DNA of 64,000 nt from Nocardiopsis metallicus (GTDB lineage Bacteria > Actinomycetota > Actinomycetes > Streptosporangiales > Streptosporangiaceae): contig NZ_JACHDO010000001.1 in the NCBI RefSeq assembly GCF_014201115.1, positions 4,278,001 through 4,342,000 of the forward strand, written 5' to 3'. The position numbers and the translations under genes were made by a program. Under the pieces are notes generated by a model. It searched no databases and was not told where the DNA came from. It saw nothing but the letters and a program-made list of their open reading frames with translations. The first letter of the stretch is position 1. Every line of letters begins with the position of its first letter. Shown one piece after another: positions 51,281-60,619 of the stretch.

Positions 51281-51368
51281 GCGCTCCGACGGCGACGACC
51301 TTGACGCGCGCAGCGCAGACAACGACCATCACGCGGCGGGAAACGAGGGAGCCCCGCACACCAGATGC

Positions 51369-51398
51369 GGGCCCCAACCGGATTCGCCAACAGCATCC
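51369..51398. repeat. Right 30-bp inverted repeat
   Basis: Partner of 49136-49165 in inverted orientation with two mismatches. It lies eight bases before the UPF0182 terminator. Confidence 0.75.
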
Positions 51399-51405
51399 AC
51401 AGGAA

Positions 51406-51434
51406 CGGGGCGGGACCCGGAAGGTCCCGCCCCG
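51406..51434 (-). terminator. Terminator of UPF0182 gene
   Basis: A 12-bp stem (CGGGGCGGGACC with its complement) and 5-base loop, 51 bases after the stop at 51485 on the minus strand. Confidence 0.75.
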
Positions 51435-51484
51435 TCGTACACAGCGCCTTCGGCGGCGCGCGGTACTTCCTCTCGGACTACGGA

Positions 51485-54400
51485 CTAGTTGCCCGCGGCC
51501 TCCTCGAGGGCCTCGAGAGCCTCACGCAGGCGCTCGTTGGCGTCCTCGTTGGCCTCCTGTGCCTCTTCCCAGGCCTCGACGGCCTCGTTGAGGGCGTCGG
51601 TGAGGTCGTTGGCGTCGCTGTCGCCAGCGTCGCCCTCACCCGCACCCGCCTCGGCGGTCTCCTCGTCGTCCTCGGTGCCCTCCTCGGCATCCGGTTCGGG
51701 CAAGGGGGCCTCGTCGCCCTCGAACAGGTTGTTCAGGGCGTCCTGGAGGTTGCTGCCGATGGCGACCTCCTCACCGAAGCCGACCATGACCTGCTGGAGC
51801 AGCGGGAAGGACGCGGCTCCGCCGCCACCGGCCTGCACGTAGAGGGGCTCCACGTACAGCAGACCGCCGGCGAAGGGCAGGGTCAGCAGGTTGCCCCGGG
51901 TCACCTCGGCGTTGGACTGCTCCAGCGGGAGCAGGACCTCACGCACGTCGGCGTCCGAGTCGAACGCGTTCTGCACCTGACCGGGACCGAAGATCACCGT
52001 GCTCCGGGGCAGCTCCAGCAGCTTCAGCTGACCGTAGTCCTCGGATTCGGGGTTGCTGTCCACGGCCATGAACGCGGCCAGGTTCTCACGGCCTCGCGGC
52101 ACGAACGTGGTGGTCAGCGAGAAGCTGGCCTCCTCCGAGCCCGGGAAGTTGATGGTCTGGCGGTAGGGCGGCTCGGGGACGTCCCCCTCCTGGGTCGGGT
52201 CGTTGGGAACCGACCAGAAGTCCTGACCACCGTAGTAGGACGCGGCGTCCGTGACGTGGTACTCGCGCATGATCTCGCGCTGCACCTTGAACAGGTCGTC
52301 CGGGTAGCGGACGTGTTGGAGGAGCTCCTCGCTCATCTCGTCCCGGTCGACGATGGTGCCCGGGAAGGCGCCCTCCCAGGTCTGGAGGACGGGGTCCTCC
52401 TCGTCCCAGCGGTACAGGGTGACGGTGCCGTGGTAGGCGTCGACGGTGGCCTTCACCGAGTTGCGGATGTAGTTGACCTCGTTGCCGGGCAGCGCGCCGA
52501 CCTGCTGGATCGAACCGTCCGTGAAGGTGTCGGTCACCGCCTGGGTGAAGTCGATCCGGTTGGCGTACGGGTAACCGTCGGAGGTGGTGTAACCGTCGAC
52601 GATCCACACGATCCGGCCATCGACGACCGCCGGGTAGGGGCGGCTGTCCATGGTCAGGAAGGGAGCGACCTTCTCGACGCGGTCCACCGGGTCGCGCTCG
52701 TAGATGATCCGCGAGTCGCTGGTGATCGCGCTGTTGAGCAGGATGCTCGTTTCCTGGTACTTGATCGCGTACAGGATGCGGTCGAAGAAGTTGTTCAGCG
52801 CCACTCCGCCGTCACCGTCGTAACGGTTGTAGGCCTGGGAGCCGCTGGTGGGCGCGTCCTCGGCGCCCTCGTCGACGGCCTCGGCGTCCTCGGCCGGGGC
52901 CTCCTCCGCCCCTTCGTCGCCATCAGCGGGAACGCGGGCGTCGTCCGCGTCCGGGCTGGCGTCCACAGCGTCCTCGAGGGTGGGCACGTCAGGCTCGTCG
53001 TTCTCGGAGTCGAGCGGGAAGTCGTACTCCTCCTCGGCCTGGACGATGACGTACTCGGCGCCTTCGCGACCGTAGTAGATGCGGGGCTCGTACTCGCCCC
53101 TGACATCGCTGAGGTCACCGCGCGGCGGGATGTTGTACTCGGTGAAGACCGGGCGGCCCTCGTTGTCGATCAGGTTGCCCGCAGCGGCGACCATGCCGAA
53201 ACCGTGGGTGTAGATCAGGTGCCGGTTCAGCCAGTTGTCCTGGTCCGCGGGCGGACCGTCGAGCTCGCGGACGGCGACGAGCGTGTCGATCAGGTTGCCG
53301 TCGGCGTCCGGGTAGCGGTCGACCTCCAGCACGTCCGGGAACTGGTAGAAGCCTCGGACCTGCTGCATCTGCTGGAAGGTCTGTGAGACGACCGCCGGGT
53401 CCGCCAGACGGACGCTGGGAATGGTGTCGGCCTCGGCCGCCAGCTCCTGCTGCGTGAGCTCCGTGGTGGCGTCGTAGGTCTCCACCTCGGCGTCCGCGAT
53501 CCCGTACGCCTCGCGCGTGCTCTCGATGTTGCGCTCGATGTACGGGCTCTCCAGACGCTGCTCGTTCGGGTCGACCTGGAAGTTCTGGACGATCGCCGGG
53601 TAGATTCCGCCGACGACCACGCCGGACAGCACGAGCAGCCCGAGGGAGGCCACCGGGATCATCGTGTTCTTGAAGGCGATGTTGGCGAAGAACAGGATCG
53701 CGCAGATCACCGAGATGACGGTGAGGATGGTCAGGGCGGTCTTGACCGCGTTCACGTCCGTGTAGGAGGCACCGAACGTGTAACCGCGGTCGGAGAAGAC
53801 CAGCCCGTAGCGGTCCAGCCAGTACGAAGCGGCGCGCAGGAGCACGAACAGGCCCAGCAGGACCGACAGGTGCACCCGGGCGGCCGGGGTGGCGCGCTGG
53901 CCGGAGTCGTTCTGCAGGCGTACGCCGCCGTACAGGTAGTGCACGATCACCGCGGCGATGAACGCCAGGATGACGGCCGCGTACAGGTAACCGAGCAGGA
54001 CGCGCATGAACGGATAGGTGAACGCGAAGAACGCGATGTCCATACCGAACTCGGGGTCGGCCACCCCGAAGTCGGCGCTGTTCACGAACTGCAGGTAGAC
54101 CCGCCAGTCACCGCTGGCCGCTGCACCGGCCAAGAGCGCCAGGGCGCCCACGGCGATCCAGAAGAAGAGCTTGCGGTGCGGGTCGATGGACTGCCGGTAG
54201 CGGTCCAGGCCCTGCTGCTCCAGGCTCATGGGCCTGGTGGCCGGGCGGGCCCGGTAGGCGAAGAAGATGCTAGCGCCGACGATGACCGCCATGACGAGCG
54301 CCGCTACGGCGAACAGCAGCACTCGGGTCCACAGCTCGGTCAGGAAGACGTTGGTGTAGCCGACGGAATTGAACCACTTGTAGTCGGTCCAGAAGTTCGC

Positions 54401-54511
54401 GGCGAACATCAACCCCGCGATGATGACGACCACGGTCGCCGCGACTGGCGCGAGCAACCTTGATCGGCGAGGCATACGCGCAGGTGGTGCGCCGGGCGAT
54501 CGGAAGCTCAC
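51485..54511 (-). CDS. UPF0182 family large membrane protein
   Basis: A 1008-residue actinobacterial family protein (PF03699). Seven or so N-terminal transmembrane helices (VAATVVVIIAGLMFAANFW, onwards to about residue 300), then a large extracytoplasmic domain with NWLNRHLIYTHGFGMVAAAG and RYLPDDLFKV-like segments (BVRYPDD region near 720). Two acidic low-complexity stretches: an Asp/Glu/Ala insertion near residues 505-555 and a C-terminal Glu/Asp/Ala coiled tail. GAGGGGGAGG precedes GTG 54511. Function is unknown; mycobacterial homologues lie in the cell envelope. Divergent from the PPA1309 gene. Confidence 0.92.
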   Translation of the reverse strand: MSFRSPGAPPARMPRRSRLLAPVAATVVVIIAGLMFAANFWTDYKWFNSVGYTNVFLTELWTRVLLFAVAALVMAVIVGASIFFAYRARPATRPMSLEQQGLDRYRQSIDPHRKLFFWIAVGALALLAGAAASGDWRVYLQFVNSADFGVADPEFGMDIAFFAFTYPFMRVLLGYLYAAVILAFIAAVIVHYLYGGVRLQNDSGQRATPAARVHLSVLLGLFVLLRAASYWLDRYGLVFSDRGYTFGASYTDVNAVKTALTILTVISVICAILFFANIAFKNTMIPVASLGLLVLSGVVVGGIYPAIVQNFQVDPNEQRLESPYIERNIESTREAYGIADAEVETYDATTELTQQELAAEADTIPSVRLADPAVVSQTFQQMQQVRGFYQFPDVLEVDRYPDADGNLIDTLVAVRELDGPPADQDNWLNRHLIYTHGFGMVAAAGNLIDNEGRPVFTEYNIPPRGDLSDVRGEYEPRIYYGREGAEYVIVQAEEEYDFPLDSENDEPDVPTLEDAVDASPDADDARVPADGDEGAEEAPAEDAEAVDEGAEDAPTSGSQAYNRYDGDGGVALNNFFDRILYAIKYQETSILLNSAITSDSRIIYERDPVDRVEKVAPFLTMDSRPYPAVVDGRIVWIVDGYTTSDGYPYANRIDFTQAVTDTFTDGSIQQVGALPGNEVNYIRNSVKATVDAYHGTVTLYRWDEEDPVLQTWEGAFPGTIVDRDEMSEELLQHVRYPDDLFKVQREIMREYHVTDAASYYGGQDFWSVPNDPTQEGDVPEPPYRQTINFPGSEEASFSLTTTFVPRGRENLAAFMAVDSNPESEDYGQLKLLELPRSTVIFGPGQVQNAFDSDADVREVLLPLEQSNAEVTRGNLLTLPFAGGLLYVEPLYVQAGGGGAASFPLLQQVMVGFGEEVAIGSNLQDALNNLFEGDEAPLPEPDAEEGTEDDEETAEAGAGEGDAGDSDANDLTDALNEAVEAWEEAQEANEDANERLREALEALEEAAGN

Positions 54512-54728
54512 GCCTCCCCCTCGTTCTGGCTTGGTAGGTGCGGTCGGTGCGCGTGGTGCGCCTTATTACTGAAAACTTAATCGGTGGCCGCCAGGTTCCC
54601 GAAATCGCCCTCCAGCCGATGACAAGGCTGCATCGTTGGGGTATCGGAGTCGCAACCGGAGGGCGCCATGCGACCCTACTGCCGCCGAACGGGCCCGGCG
54701 GGGTTCCCACATCGGCCACCATGGAAAC

Positions 54729-55256
54729 GTGTCGAACATTCGCGAAGCAGTCATGGACCTGGAACGCCACGCGGCCGAGCAGGGTTGGGACCGCCCCCTG
54801 GGGCTGTACGCCCTGGTCCCCACCTCGGAGCTGCTGGCCGCGGAACCCGCTCTCGCGGGCCTGCTGGGGATCGATTCCCCGGCCAGCCCCGACGAGCTGA
54901 CCCCGGTGGAGCAGGAGGCGCTGTCCCCGGACGTCCCGTTGGAGGAGGCCCTGGGCCGCATCCTGTGGCCCGAGGGCGTGGCCGGGTGCGCGCTGGTCAT
55001 GGAGCGCCTGGTGGTGAAGGGCTCGGACGAGACCCTGGCCGCGGGCGAGGACCCCACCGCCTCCGGCAAGGAGACCGAGGAGATCCGCATGGTCGCGGGT
55101 GTGCTGCGCGACGGTTCGCGGCACTGCGCCATGCGCATGCGCAGCCACGACAGCGAGACCGAGGTCCTCAACGGCCCGGACCTGATCCCGGCACTGACCT
55201 CGGCCCTGGCCCTCACCCTCGACCTCGAAGAGGAGCTCCCCGGCAAGGAGAGCTGA
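54729..55256 (+). CDS. PPA1309 family protein
   Basis: A 175-residue soluble protein conserved in actinobacteria next to UPF0182 genes. Seen: IREAVMDLERHAAEQGWDRP, LYALVPTSELLAAEPAL, VPLEEALGRILWPEGVAGCA, VMERLVV, EIRMVAGVLRDGSRHCAMRM. GTG 54729 fits the conserved start. Function unknown; conserved pairing suggests a shared process. Confidence 0.88.
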   Translation: MSNIREAVMDLERHAAEQGWDRPLGLYALVPTSELLAAEPALAGLLGIDSPASPDELTPVEQEALSPDVPLEEALGRILWPEGVAGCALVMERLVVKGSDETLAAGEDPTASGKETEEIRMVAGVLRDGSRHCAMRMRSHDSETEVLNGPDLIPALTSALALTLDLEEELPGKES

Positions 55257-55333
55257 AGCCCTGGACACAACGGAACCCCGGACCGTGCGGCCCGGGGTTC
55301 CTTCATCTCGCGCGCGTCCTGGCTTCTGCTCCG

Positions 55334-56422
55334 CTAGTCCCCTTCGCAGCGGGGGAGGTCAGCGCCGCCCTCGCGGATGGTCTCCAGGGCGTCCAGGGCG
55401 TCGGTGAGCGTCTCGACGCGCACCACGTCCAGGTCGTCGGCGGCGGCGGACTGGTTCACCTGGGAGCAGCTGTCGGCGGCCACGAAGAAGTACTCCGCGC
55501 CGTCGCGGTGGGCGCTGACCATCTTCTGCGGGATACCGCTGACCCCGCCGACCCGGCCGTCGGAGCTGACGGTGCCCGAACCGGCGACGCTGACACCGCC
55601 GGTGATGCCCTCCTCGCTGAGGCGGTCGATGATCCCGAGGGCGAACATCATGCCCGCGCTGGGGCCGCCGATCTCGCCGACGGAGATGGAGACGTCGACG
55701 GGGAAGTCCATGTCGTCGGCGATGAGCACGCCCACCGCGGCGTTGCCCTCGTCGCCCTCGACGGTGTCGAGGGCGACCTCCACCTCCTCGCCGTCGCGGT
55801 CCAGGACCAGGGCGACGGGGTCACCGGCCTCGCGGGCACCGACCTTGTCCACCACGTAGGCGCTACCGACGAGCTCCTCGGGGTCGTCACCGGTGGTGCT
55901 GGTGGGCACCTTCTCGCCGTCGACCTCGATGATGCGGTCCCCCGCCTCCACGACACCGTCGGCGGGCATGCCCTCGACGGCCTCGGCGACCAGCGGAATC
56001 GCCTCGTAGTCGATGTTGAGCTGGTTGAGGGCGGCGGCGGTGGCGTCCGTCTGCGAGCTGTTCATCTGGACGGTCTGCCGCTCGGTGACCTCCTCCTGGG
56101 AGCGCCCGGCCGGGAAGAGGAGTTCCTCGGGCAGCACCGCCTGGCTCGGCGAGAGCCACGCCGTCACCAGGGTGAAGAGGTTGAGCCGGTGGTCGGGGCC
56201 GCCGGCGTACTGAACGGTCACCATGGAGAGCGATCCGTCGTGCTCGTAGTTCTCGGCACCCTCGATACCGATGACGGGCTGGCCGTCCTGCTGCTCGCCC
56301 AGGGTGTCCAGGGTGACGCCGGGGGAGGCCACCAGGTAGGGCACGGGCAGGAAGAGACTGCCGTACCCGAGCCCGGCAAGCAGGACGAGTGCGGCGACAA
56401 GGGTCATGACACGACGAACCAT
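55334..56422 (-). CDS. PDZ and Lon-like (S16) protease, YlbL type
   Basis: A 362-residue membrane-anchored protease. N-terminal helix (VMTLVAALVLLAGLGYGSLF), PDZ domain near residues 140-210 (GMPADGVVEAGDRIIEVDGE), then the Lon proteolytic domain with catalytic Ser in GGPSAGMMFALGIIDRL and Lys in IPQKMVSA. It faces outside the membrane; in Bacillus YlbL relatives act in SOS checkpoint recovery (family knowledge). ATG 56422. Confidence 0.92.
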   Translation of the reverse strand: MVRRVMTLVAALVLLAGLGYGSLFLPVPYLVASPGVTLDTLGEQQDGQPVIGIEGAENYEHDGSLSMVTVQYAGGPDHRLNLFTLVTAWLSPSQAVLPEELLFPAGRSQEEVTERQTVQMNSSQTDATAAALNQLNIDYEAIPLVAEAVEGMPADGVVEAGDRIIEVDGEKVPTSTTGDDPEELVGSAYVVDKVGAREAGDPVALVLDRDGEEVEVALDTVEGDEGNAAVGVLIADDMDFPVDVSISVGEIGGPSAGMMFALGIIDRLSEEGITGGVSVAGSGTVSSDGRVGGVSGIPQKMVSAHRDGAEYFFVAADSCSQVNQSAAADDLDVVRVETLTDALDALETIREGGADLPRCEGD

Positions 56423-56475
56423 GCTGACACCTTAGAGCCCCCGGCGACCCACCCGGGCTCACGGGCGGGGGCCGG

Positions 56476-56913
56476 TCAGGGCGAGCCCACCCACTCCGTG
56501 TCGCCGTCCTCGAAGGACTGGTTCTTCCAGATGGGCACCTGGGCCTTGAGGTCGTCGATGAGCTTGCGGCAGGCGGCGAAGGCCTCCTCGCGGTGCTCGG
56601 CGGAGGCCGCGACGACCACGGCGATGTCCCCGATCTCCAGGTCGCCGACGCGGTGCGTGGCGGCCATCCGCACGACCGGCCGCCCGGGGACGGAGGTGTC
56701 GCTCAGCACCTTCTCCATGACGACGCGCAGCTGCGCCTCCACGGACGGATGGGCCGAGTAGGACAGCGCCGAGACGTCCCGGCCGTGGTCGTGGTCGCGC
56801 ACGGTACCGATGAAGACGGCGGTACCGCCGGCTCTGGGATCGGTCACCGCCGCGAGGACCTCGTCCACGGACAGGGGCGTGTCGCGTACGGCCGCGAGAG
56901 TGATCTGTTCCAC
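56476..56913 (-). CDS. moaE: Molybdopterin synthase catalytic subunit MoaE
   Basis: A 145-residue protein: GGTAVFIGTVRDHDHGRDVS, YSAHPSVEAQLRVVMEK, ATHRVGDLEIGDIAVVVAAS, and catalytic-site Lys in LKAQVPIWKNQSFEDGDTEW. It transfers sulfur from MoaD-COSH to precursor Z in molybdenum cofactor synthesis. No moaD is adjacent. GTG start with weak ribosome site. Confidence 0.93.
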   Translation of the reverse strand: MEQITLAAVRDTPLSVDEVLAAVTDPRAGGTAVFIGTVRDHDHGRDVSALSYSAHPSVEAQLRVVMEKVLSDTSVPGRPVVRMAATHRVGDLEIGDIAVVVAASAEHREEAFAACRKLIDDLKAQVPIWKNQSFEDGDTEWVGSP

Positions 56914-57044
56914 GTGGGAACCGTATCAAGGCGCCCCGTGCACGACACTCCCGCACGTGAACCCCACCTGTGCGATCATCCAAAAATTCTGATGTTCGAG
57001 CAGTTCAGAGCCGCATAGACCTCGCGACTCGCAGCATCGCCCGC

Positions 57045-58172
57045 TCAGCTCCTCCCGCGTTTGCGCAGGTGCCGGATGGCGGCCGCGGTACCGATGGCGG
57101 CGGCCGCCGCACCGGCGGCGCCGGCGGCGGTGATGGTGACCTCCTTGCGGCCCAGGCTGCGCCCGGCGATCGCGTGCTTTCCGGTCTTGGACTCCAGCAG
57201 GGCGATCAGCGCCGACTCGTTGTCGTGGCCGGGCTTCCAGCCCGCGTCGCGCAGGGCCGAGCAGTCCACCACGCACGGGTAGACCAGGAACTTGATCTCA
57301 CCTGCGGCGGCCGGGGTGATGCGGGCCTGGTGCAGGCGGCGCACGGCGCCGAAGGCGAGGTTCGCGGGCACCTCGAAGTGCTTCATCCCCGCGATCTCCT
57401 CCACCTCCCCCTGGGACAGGGAGCCCTCGCTGGCCACGGCGACCACGCCGTCCGTACCGGTGACCCCGTGCAGGGCGCAGTAGGCCAGGGCGGAGGCGAG
57501 GTCGTCCTCGTGGCAGAACTGCCAGCGCTGTTCGTGGCCCTTGACGGTGAGCAGCCGCGGCGCGGAGAAGTGCCGGCTCAGCAGCGTGTCCAGGTCCGGC
57601 CCCACGAGCGGGGCGGGCCGCACCACGGTGACGCTCAGCCCGGGATGGGCCCGGCGGGCGCGCTCGGCCAGCTCCTCCACCTCGGCGAAGTCACCCATGA
57701 GGCCCTCGCTGTTGTCCGAGACGCGGGTGGCGTTCTCCGGCAGCGGGACCGGATTGTCGGGGACGGCGCCGTAGACCATCGTGCTGGTGACGAGGATGAC
57801 CCGCGGGACCCCGGAGGCCGCCGCGGCGGTCAGGACCGTCTGGGCCGCCCGGACGTTGTGCGCCCGGCGCTCCGAGGGTTTGCTGTCCAGGGACCGGTCG
57901 TCCGCGGTGTGCACGAGGACGTCGATCCCGCCCAGGCGGGAGACCAGCCCCGGATCGCTGACGTCCGCGATCCGCCAGGTGACTCCGCGCAGGTCAGCGA
58001 ACTCCTCGTCGATCGCGACGACCTCGCGGGCGGCCACGGAACCTTCTGGCGTGGCCAGGCGTTGCACGAGGAGTCGGCCCACTCCGGAGGCGGCACCGGT
58101 GACCGCCACCACCATGCCCGCCGGATCCGGGGGGCTGTGCTCTGGGCGAACCTGGCTGCTTTCGGTATTCAC
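57045..58172 (-). CDS. NAD-dependent epimerase/dehydratase (extended SDR)
   Basis: A 375-residue protein. Rossmann VVAVTGAASGVGRLLVQRLA, VDLVHTA-like DVLVHTADDRSLD, active-site S/T and YxxxK-like region TSTMVYGAVPDN. A C-terminal hydrophobic Ala/Gly stretch (TITAAGAAGAAAAAIGTAAA) and RHLRKRGRS tail could anchor or pack on the membrane. Start GTG 58172. Substrate unknown, possibly an NDP-sugar or steroid-like compound. Confidence 0.85.
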   Translation of the reverse strand: MNTESSQVRPEHSPPDPAGMVVAVTGAASGVGRLLVQRLATPEGSVAAREVVAIDEEFADLRGVTWRIADVSDPGLVSRLGGIDVLVHTADDRSLDSKPSERRAHNVRAAQTVLTAAAASGVPRVILVTSTMVYGAVPDNPVPLPENATRVSDNSEGLMGDFAEVEELAERARRAHPGLSVTVVRPAPLVGPDLDTLLSRHFSAPRLLTVKGHEQRWQFCHEDDLASALAYCALHGVTGTDGVVAVASEGSLSQGEVEEIAGMKHFEVPANLAFGAVRRLHQARITPAAAGEIKFLVYPCVVDCSALRDAGWKPGHDNESALIALLESKTGKHAIAGRSLGRKEVTITAAGAAGAAAAAIGTAAAIRHLRKRGRS

Positions 58173-58235
58173 TCCGGGCGACTCCCAGCTAACGTGACAG
58201 TGGAGACCAAACCTAATCCTGCCTGAGGTCTGATT

Positions 58236-59672
58236 GTGAGCGACCTGCCTTTCGGTTTCAGCATGCCGAACGATCCCGACGACGAGTCCGGCCGCCGTTC
58301 TGGCGACTCCGGCTCGGGTGCCGGCAGCGGCCGCCCGGGCGGGGGGGACTCCGGAATGCCGGACGGTTTCCCGTTCGGCGATCCGCAACAGATGGCCAAC
58401 ATGCTCCGCCAGTTCGCGGACATGATGTCGTCCCAGCCCGCCCCCGGTGCGTCCGAGGCCGGCCAGACGTCCTCGGCGTCCGGCATCAACTGGGACATGG
58501 CCAAGAACATCGCGCGGCACGCGGTGTCCCAGAAGGGGGACCCGAGTGTGCCGCCCGCCGACTACGCACGGATCGAGGAGGCGCTGCGCCTCGCCGACCT
58601 GTGGCTCGACCAGGCTACCGACCTGCCTTCGGGACTCCAGACCGCCCAGGCCTGGAGCCGGTCGGAGTGGATCGAGAAGACGATGGACTCGTGGGCGCAG
58701 CTGTGCGACCCGCTGACCGCCAAGACCGTCCAGGCCATGGGGCAGAACCTGCCCGAGGAGATGGCCTCCATGGCCGGTCCGCTGCTGGGCATGATCCAGC
58801 AGATGGGCGGCATGATGGTCGGCCAGCAGGCCGGTCAGGCCATCGGCGAGCTCGCCCGGGAAGTGATCGGTACCACCGACATCGGCCTGCCGCTCGCCGG
58901 TGAGGGCAATGCCGCGCTGCTGCCCTCGGGGGTGGCCCGCTTCAGTGAGGGCCTGGAGATCCCCGACGACGAGGTGCGGCTGTACCTGGCCGCCCGCGAG
59001 GCCGCCGTGCACCGCCTGTACTCGCACGTGCCGTGGCTGCGTTCGCACGTCTCGCGCCTGGTCGAGGAGTACGCGGCCGGGATGTCCTTCGACGTCAGCG
59101 GTCTGGAGGACAAGCTCGGCGAGATCGATCTCACCAACCCCGAGGCCCTCCAGGAGGCGATGTCCGGCGGTATGGGCCCCGAGGGCCTGCTCCAGCCGGA
59201 GGACACCCCGCAGCAGAAGGCCGCGCTGGCCCGCCTGGAGACCACCCTCGCCCTGATCGAGGGCTGGGTGGCGACCGTGGTGGCCAAGGCGGTCTCCGAA
59301 CGGCTGCCGCAGTCCGGCGCCCTGGCCGAGACCACCCGTCGCCGCCGCGCCACCGGTGGTCCCGCCGAACACACCTTCGCCGCCCTGGTCGGCCTGGAAC
59401 TGCGCCCGCGCCGCCTGCGCGAGGCCGGAGCCCTGTGGTCCGCGCTGGAGGAGGCCCGGGGCGTGGAGGGCCGGGACGCCGTCTGGCAGCACCCGGACCT
59501 GATGCCCACCGGCGACGACCTCGACGACCCGGACGGTTTCGTGCACGGGCGGAGCGAGTTCGAGGGCGCGGACTTCGACATCTCGTCACTGACCGAACCC
59601 GACGGCTCGGAGAAGCCCAAGCCCGGCGAGGCCGAAGGCAAGTCCGGTGAGGACAAGAAGGACGGCGATTAG
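58236..59672 (+). CDS. DUF2342 / TIGR03624 putative zinc-dependent protease
   Basis: A 478-residue actinobacterial protein. A Gly/Ser/Pro/Met-rich N-terminal 80 residues is probably disordered. The folded core contains INWDMAKNIARHAVSQKGDP, QTAQAWSRSEWIEKTMDSWA, GQQAGQAIGELAREVIGTTD, EVRLYLAAREAAVHRLYSHV and LALIEGWVATVVAKAV. Pipelines call it a zinc metalloprotease, yet no HExxH is present; the histidines in AVHRLYSHV are the only candidates. The related TIGR03883 family is linked to F420 genes. GTG 58236. Followed at once by a NUDIX gene. Confidence 0.85.
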   Translation: MSDLPFGFSMPNDPDDESGRRSGDSGSGAGSGRPGGGDSGMPDGFPFGDPQQMANMLRQFADMMSSQPAPGASEAGQTSSASGINWDMAKNIARHAVSQKGDPSVPPADYARIEEALRLADLWLDQATDLPSGLQTAQAWSRSEWIEKTMDSWAQLCDPLTAKTVQAMGQNLPEEMASMAGPLLGMIQQMGGMMVGQQAGQAIGELAREVIGTTDIGLPLAGEGNAALLPSGVARFSEGLEIPDDEVRLYLAAREAAVHRLYSHVPWLRSHVSRLVEEYAAGMSFDVSGLEDKLGEIDLTNPEALQEAMSGGMGPEGLLQPEDTPQQKAALARLETTLALIEGWVATVVAKAVSERLPQSGALAETTRRRRATGGPAEHTFAALVGLELRPRRLREAGALWSALEEARGVEGRDAVWQHPDLMPTGDDLDDPDGFVHGRSEFEGADFDISSLTEPDGSEKPKPGEAEGKSGEDKKDGD

Positions 59673-60248
59673 GTGACACTGCACGCGGACGCCCGGGCGG
59701 TGCTGGGCGCGTGGACCGCGCCCGACGCCGGGCAGGAGGAACTCCGCCGTTCCTACCTGGACCACCTCGACGCCCACCCGGACGCCATGTGGCGCACGTG
59801 CCTGCCCGGGCACCTGACCGCGAGCTCGGCGATCATCTCCGCCGACGGCTCCAAGGTGGCCCTCGTGCTGCACCGCGTCCACCGGATGTGGCTGCAGACC
59901 GGCGGCCACTGCGAGACCGAGGACGCCACCCTGGCCGCTGCCGCGCTGCGCGAGGCCACTGAGGAGTCCGGCATCCGGGGGCTGACCCTGCTGCCCGCAC
60001 CGGTGCGGCTGGACCGCCACGCGGTACCGTGCGGCGGCGGCAGCTTCCATCTGGACGTGCAGTACGCGGCCCTGGCCCCGGCCGACGCGGTGCTGGTCGT
60101 GGACCCCGCCGAGTCCGCAGGGCTCGACTGGTTCCCGGTGGACGAGCTGCCCGAACCCAGCGACGACGTCGTGCGCGACCTGGTCCGCACCGCCGCACGG
60201 GCGGTCCGCGCCGACAGAGCCGGGCAGAGCGACCCGAGGCCCGCGTAG
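59673..60248 (+). CDS. NUDIX hydrolase
   Basis: A 191-residue protein. The NUDIX region is GGHCETEDATLAAAALREAT followed by EESGI: the core R-E-x-x-E-E-x-G is present and the upstream Gly/Glu spacing is atypical. It should hydrolyse a nucleoside diphosphate derivative. GTG starts on the base after the previous stop, and the next gene starts inside its stop, so the three genes form one unit. Confidence 0.9.
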   Translation: MTLHADARAVLGAWTAPDAGQEELRRSYLDHLDAHPDAMWRTCLPGHLTASSAIISADGSKVALVLHRVHRMWLQTGGHCETEDATLAAAALREATEESGIRGLTLLPAPVRLDRHAVPCGGGSFHLDVQYAALAPADAVLVVDPAESAGLDWFPVDELPEPSDDVVRDLVRTAARAVRADRAGQSDPRPA

Positions 60249-60619
60249 TGTCCCTGATCACCGTGGCGGGCATGCTCGGCGGCCTGGCCGTGTTCCTCCT
60301 CGCCCGTAGGGGGCGCAAGGCCGCCGAGCGCCTGCTCGCCGACCAGCGTGCGGGCCTGATCGGCCCGGACGAGGTCGCCCGGGCCAAGGTCCAGCAGAAG
60401 GAACGCTCCCTGCGCCTGGGCAAGGGCGTCTGCGCCTTCCTGGGCCTGCTGCTCCTCGCGGTCCTGGGCCGCGCGGCGGTCACGGGTGAGTGGGGCGGGA
60501 CCACCCTCTACTACGCGGTCCTCGTCGTCGTGCTGCTGCTGGTCAGCGCCTTCACCCTGAGCAGGGTCGCCGCCGAGGCCAACGAGGCCAAGAACGAACT
60601 CGGCCGGCCCGGCCACTGA
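60248..60619 (+). CDS. Small membrane protein
   Basis: A 123-residue protein with an N-terminal hydrophobic segment (LITVAGMLGGLAVFLLA), a basic amphipathic middle (QKERSLRLGKGVCAFLG), and two further helices (LGLLLLAVLGRAA; YYAVLVVVLLLVSAFTL). GTG overlaps the NUDIX stop. No family recognised. Confidence 0.75.
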   Translation: MSLITVAGMLGGLAVFLLARRGRKAAERLLADQRAGLIGPDEVARAKVQQKERSLRLGKGVCAFLGLLLLAVLGRAAVTGEWGGTTLYYAVLVVVLLLVSAFTLSRVAAEANEAKNELGRPGH

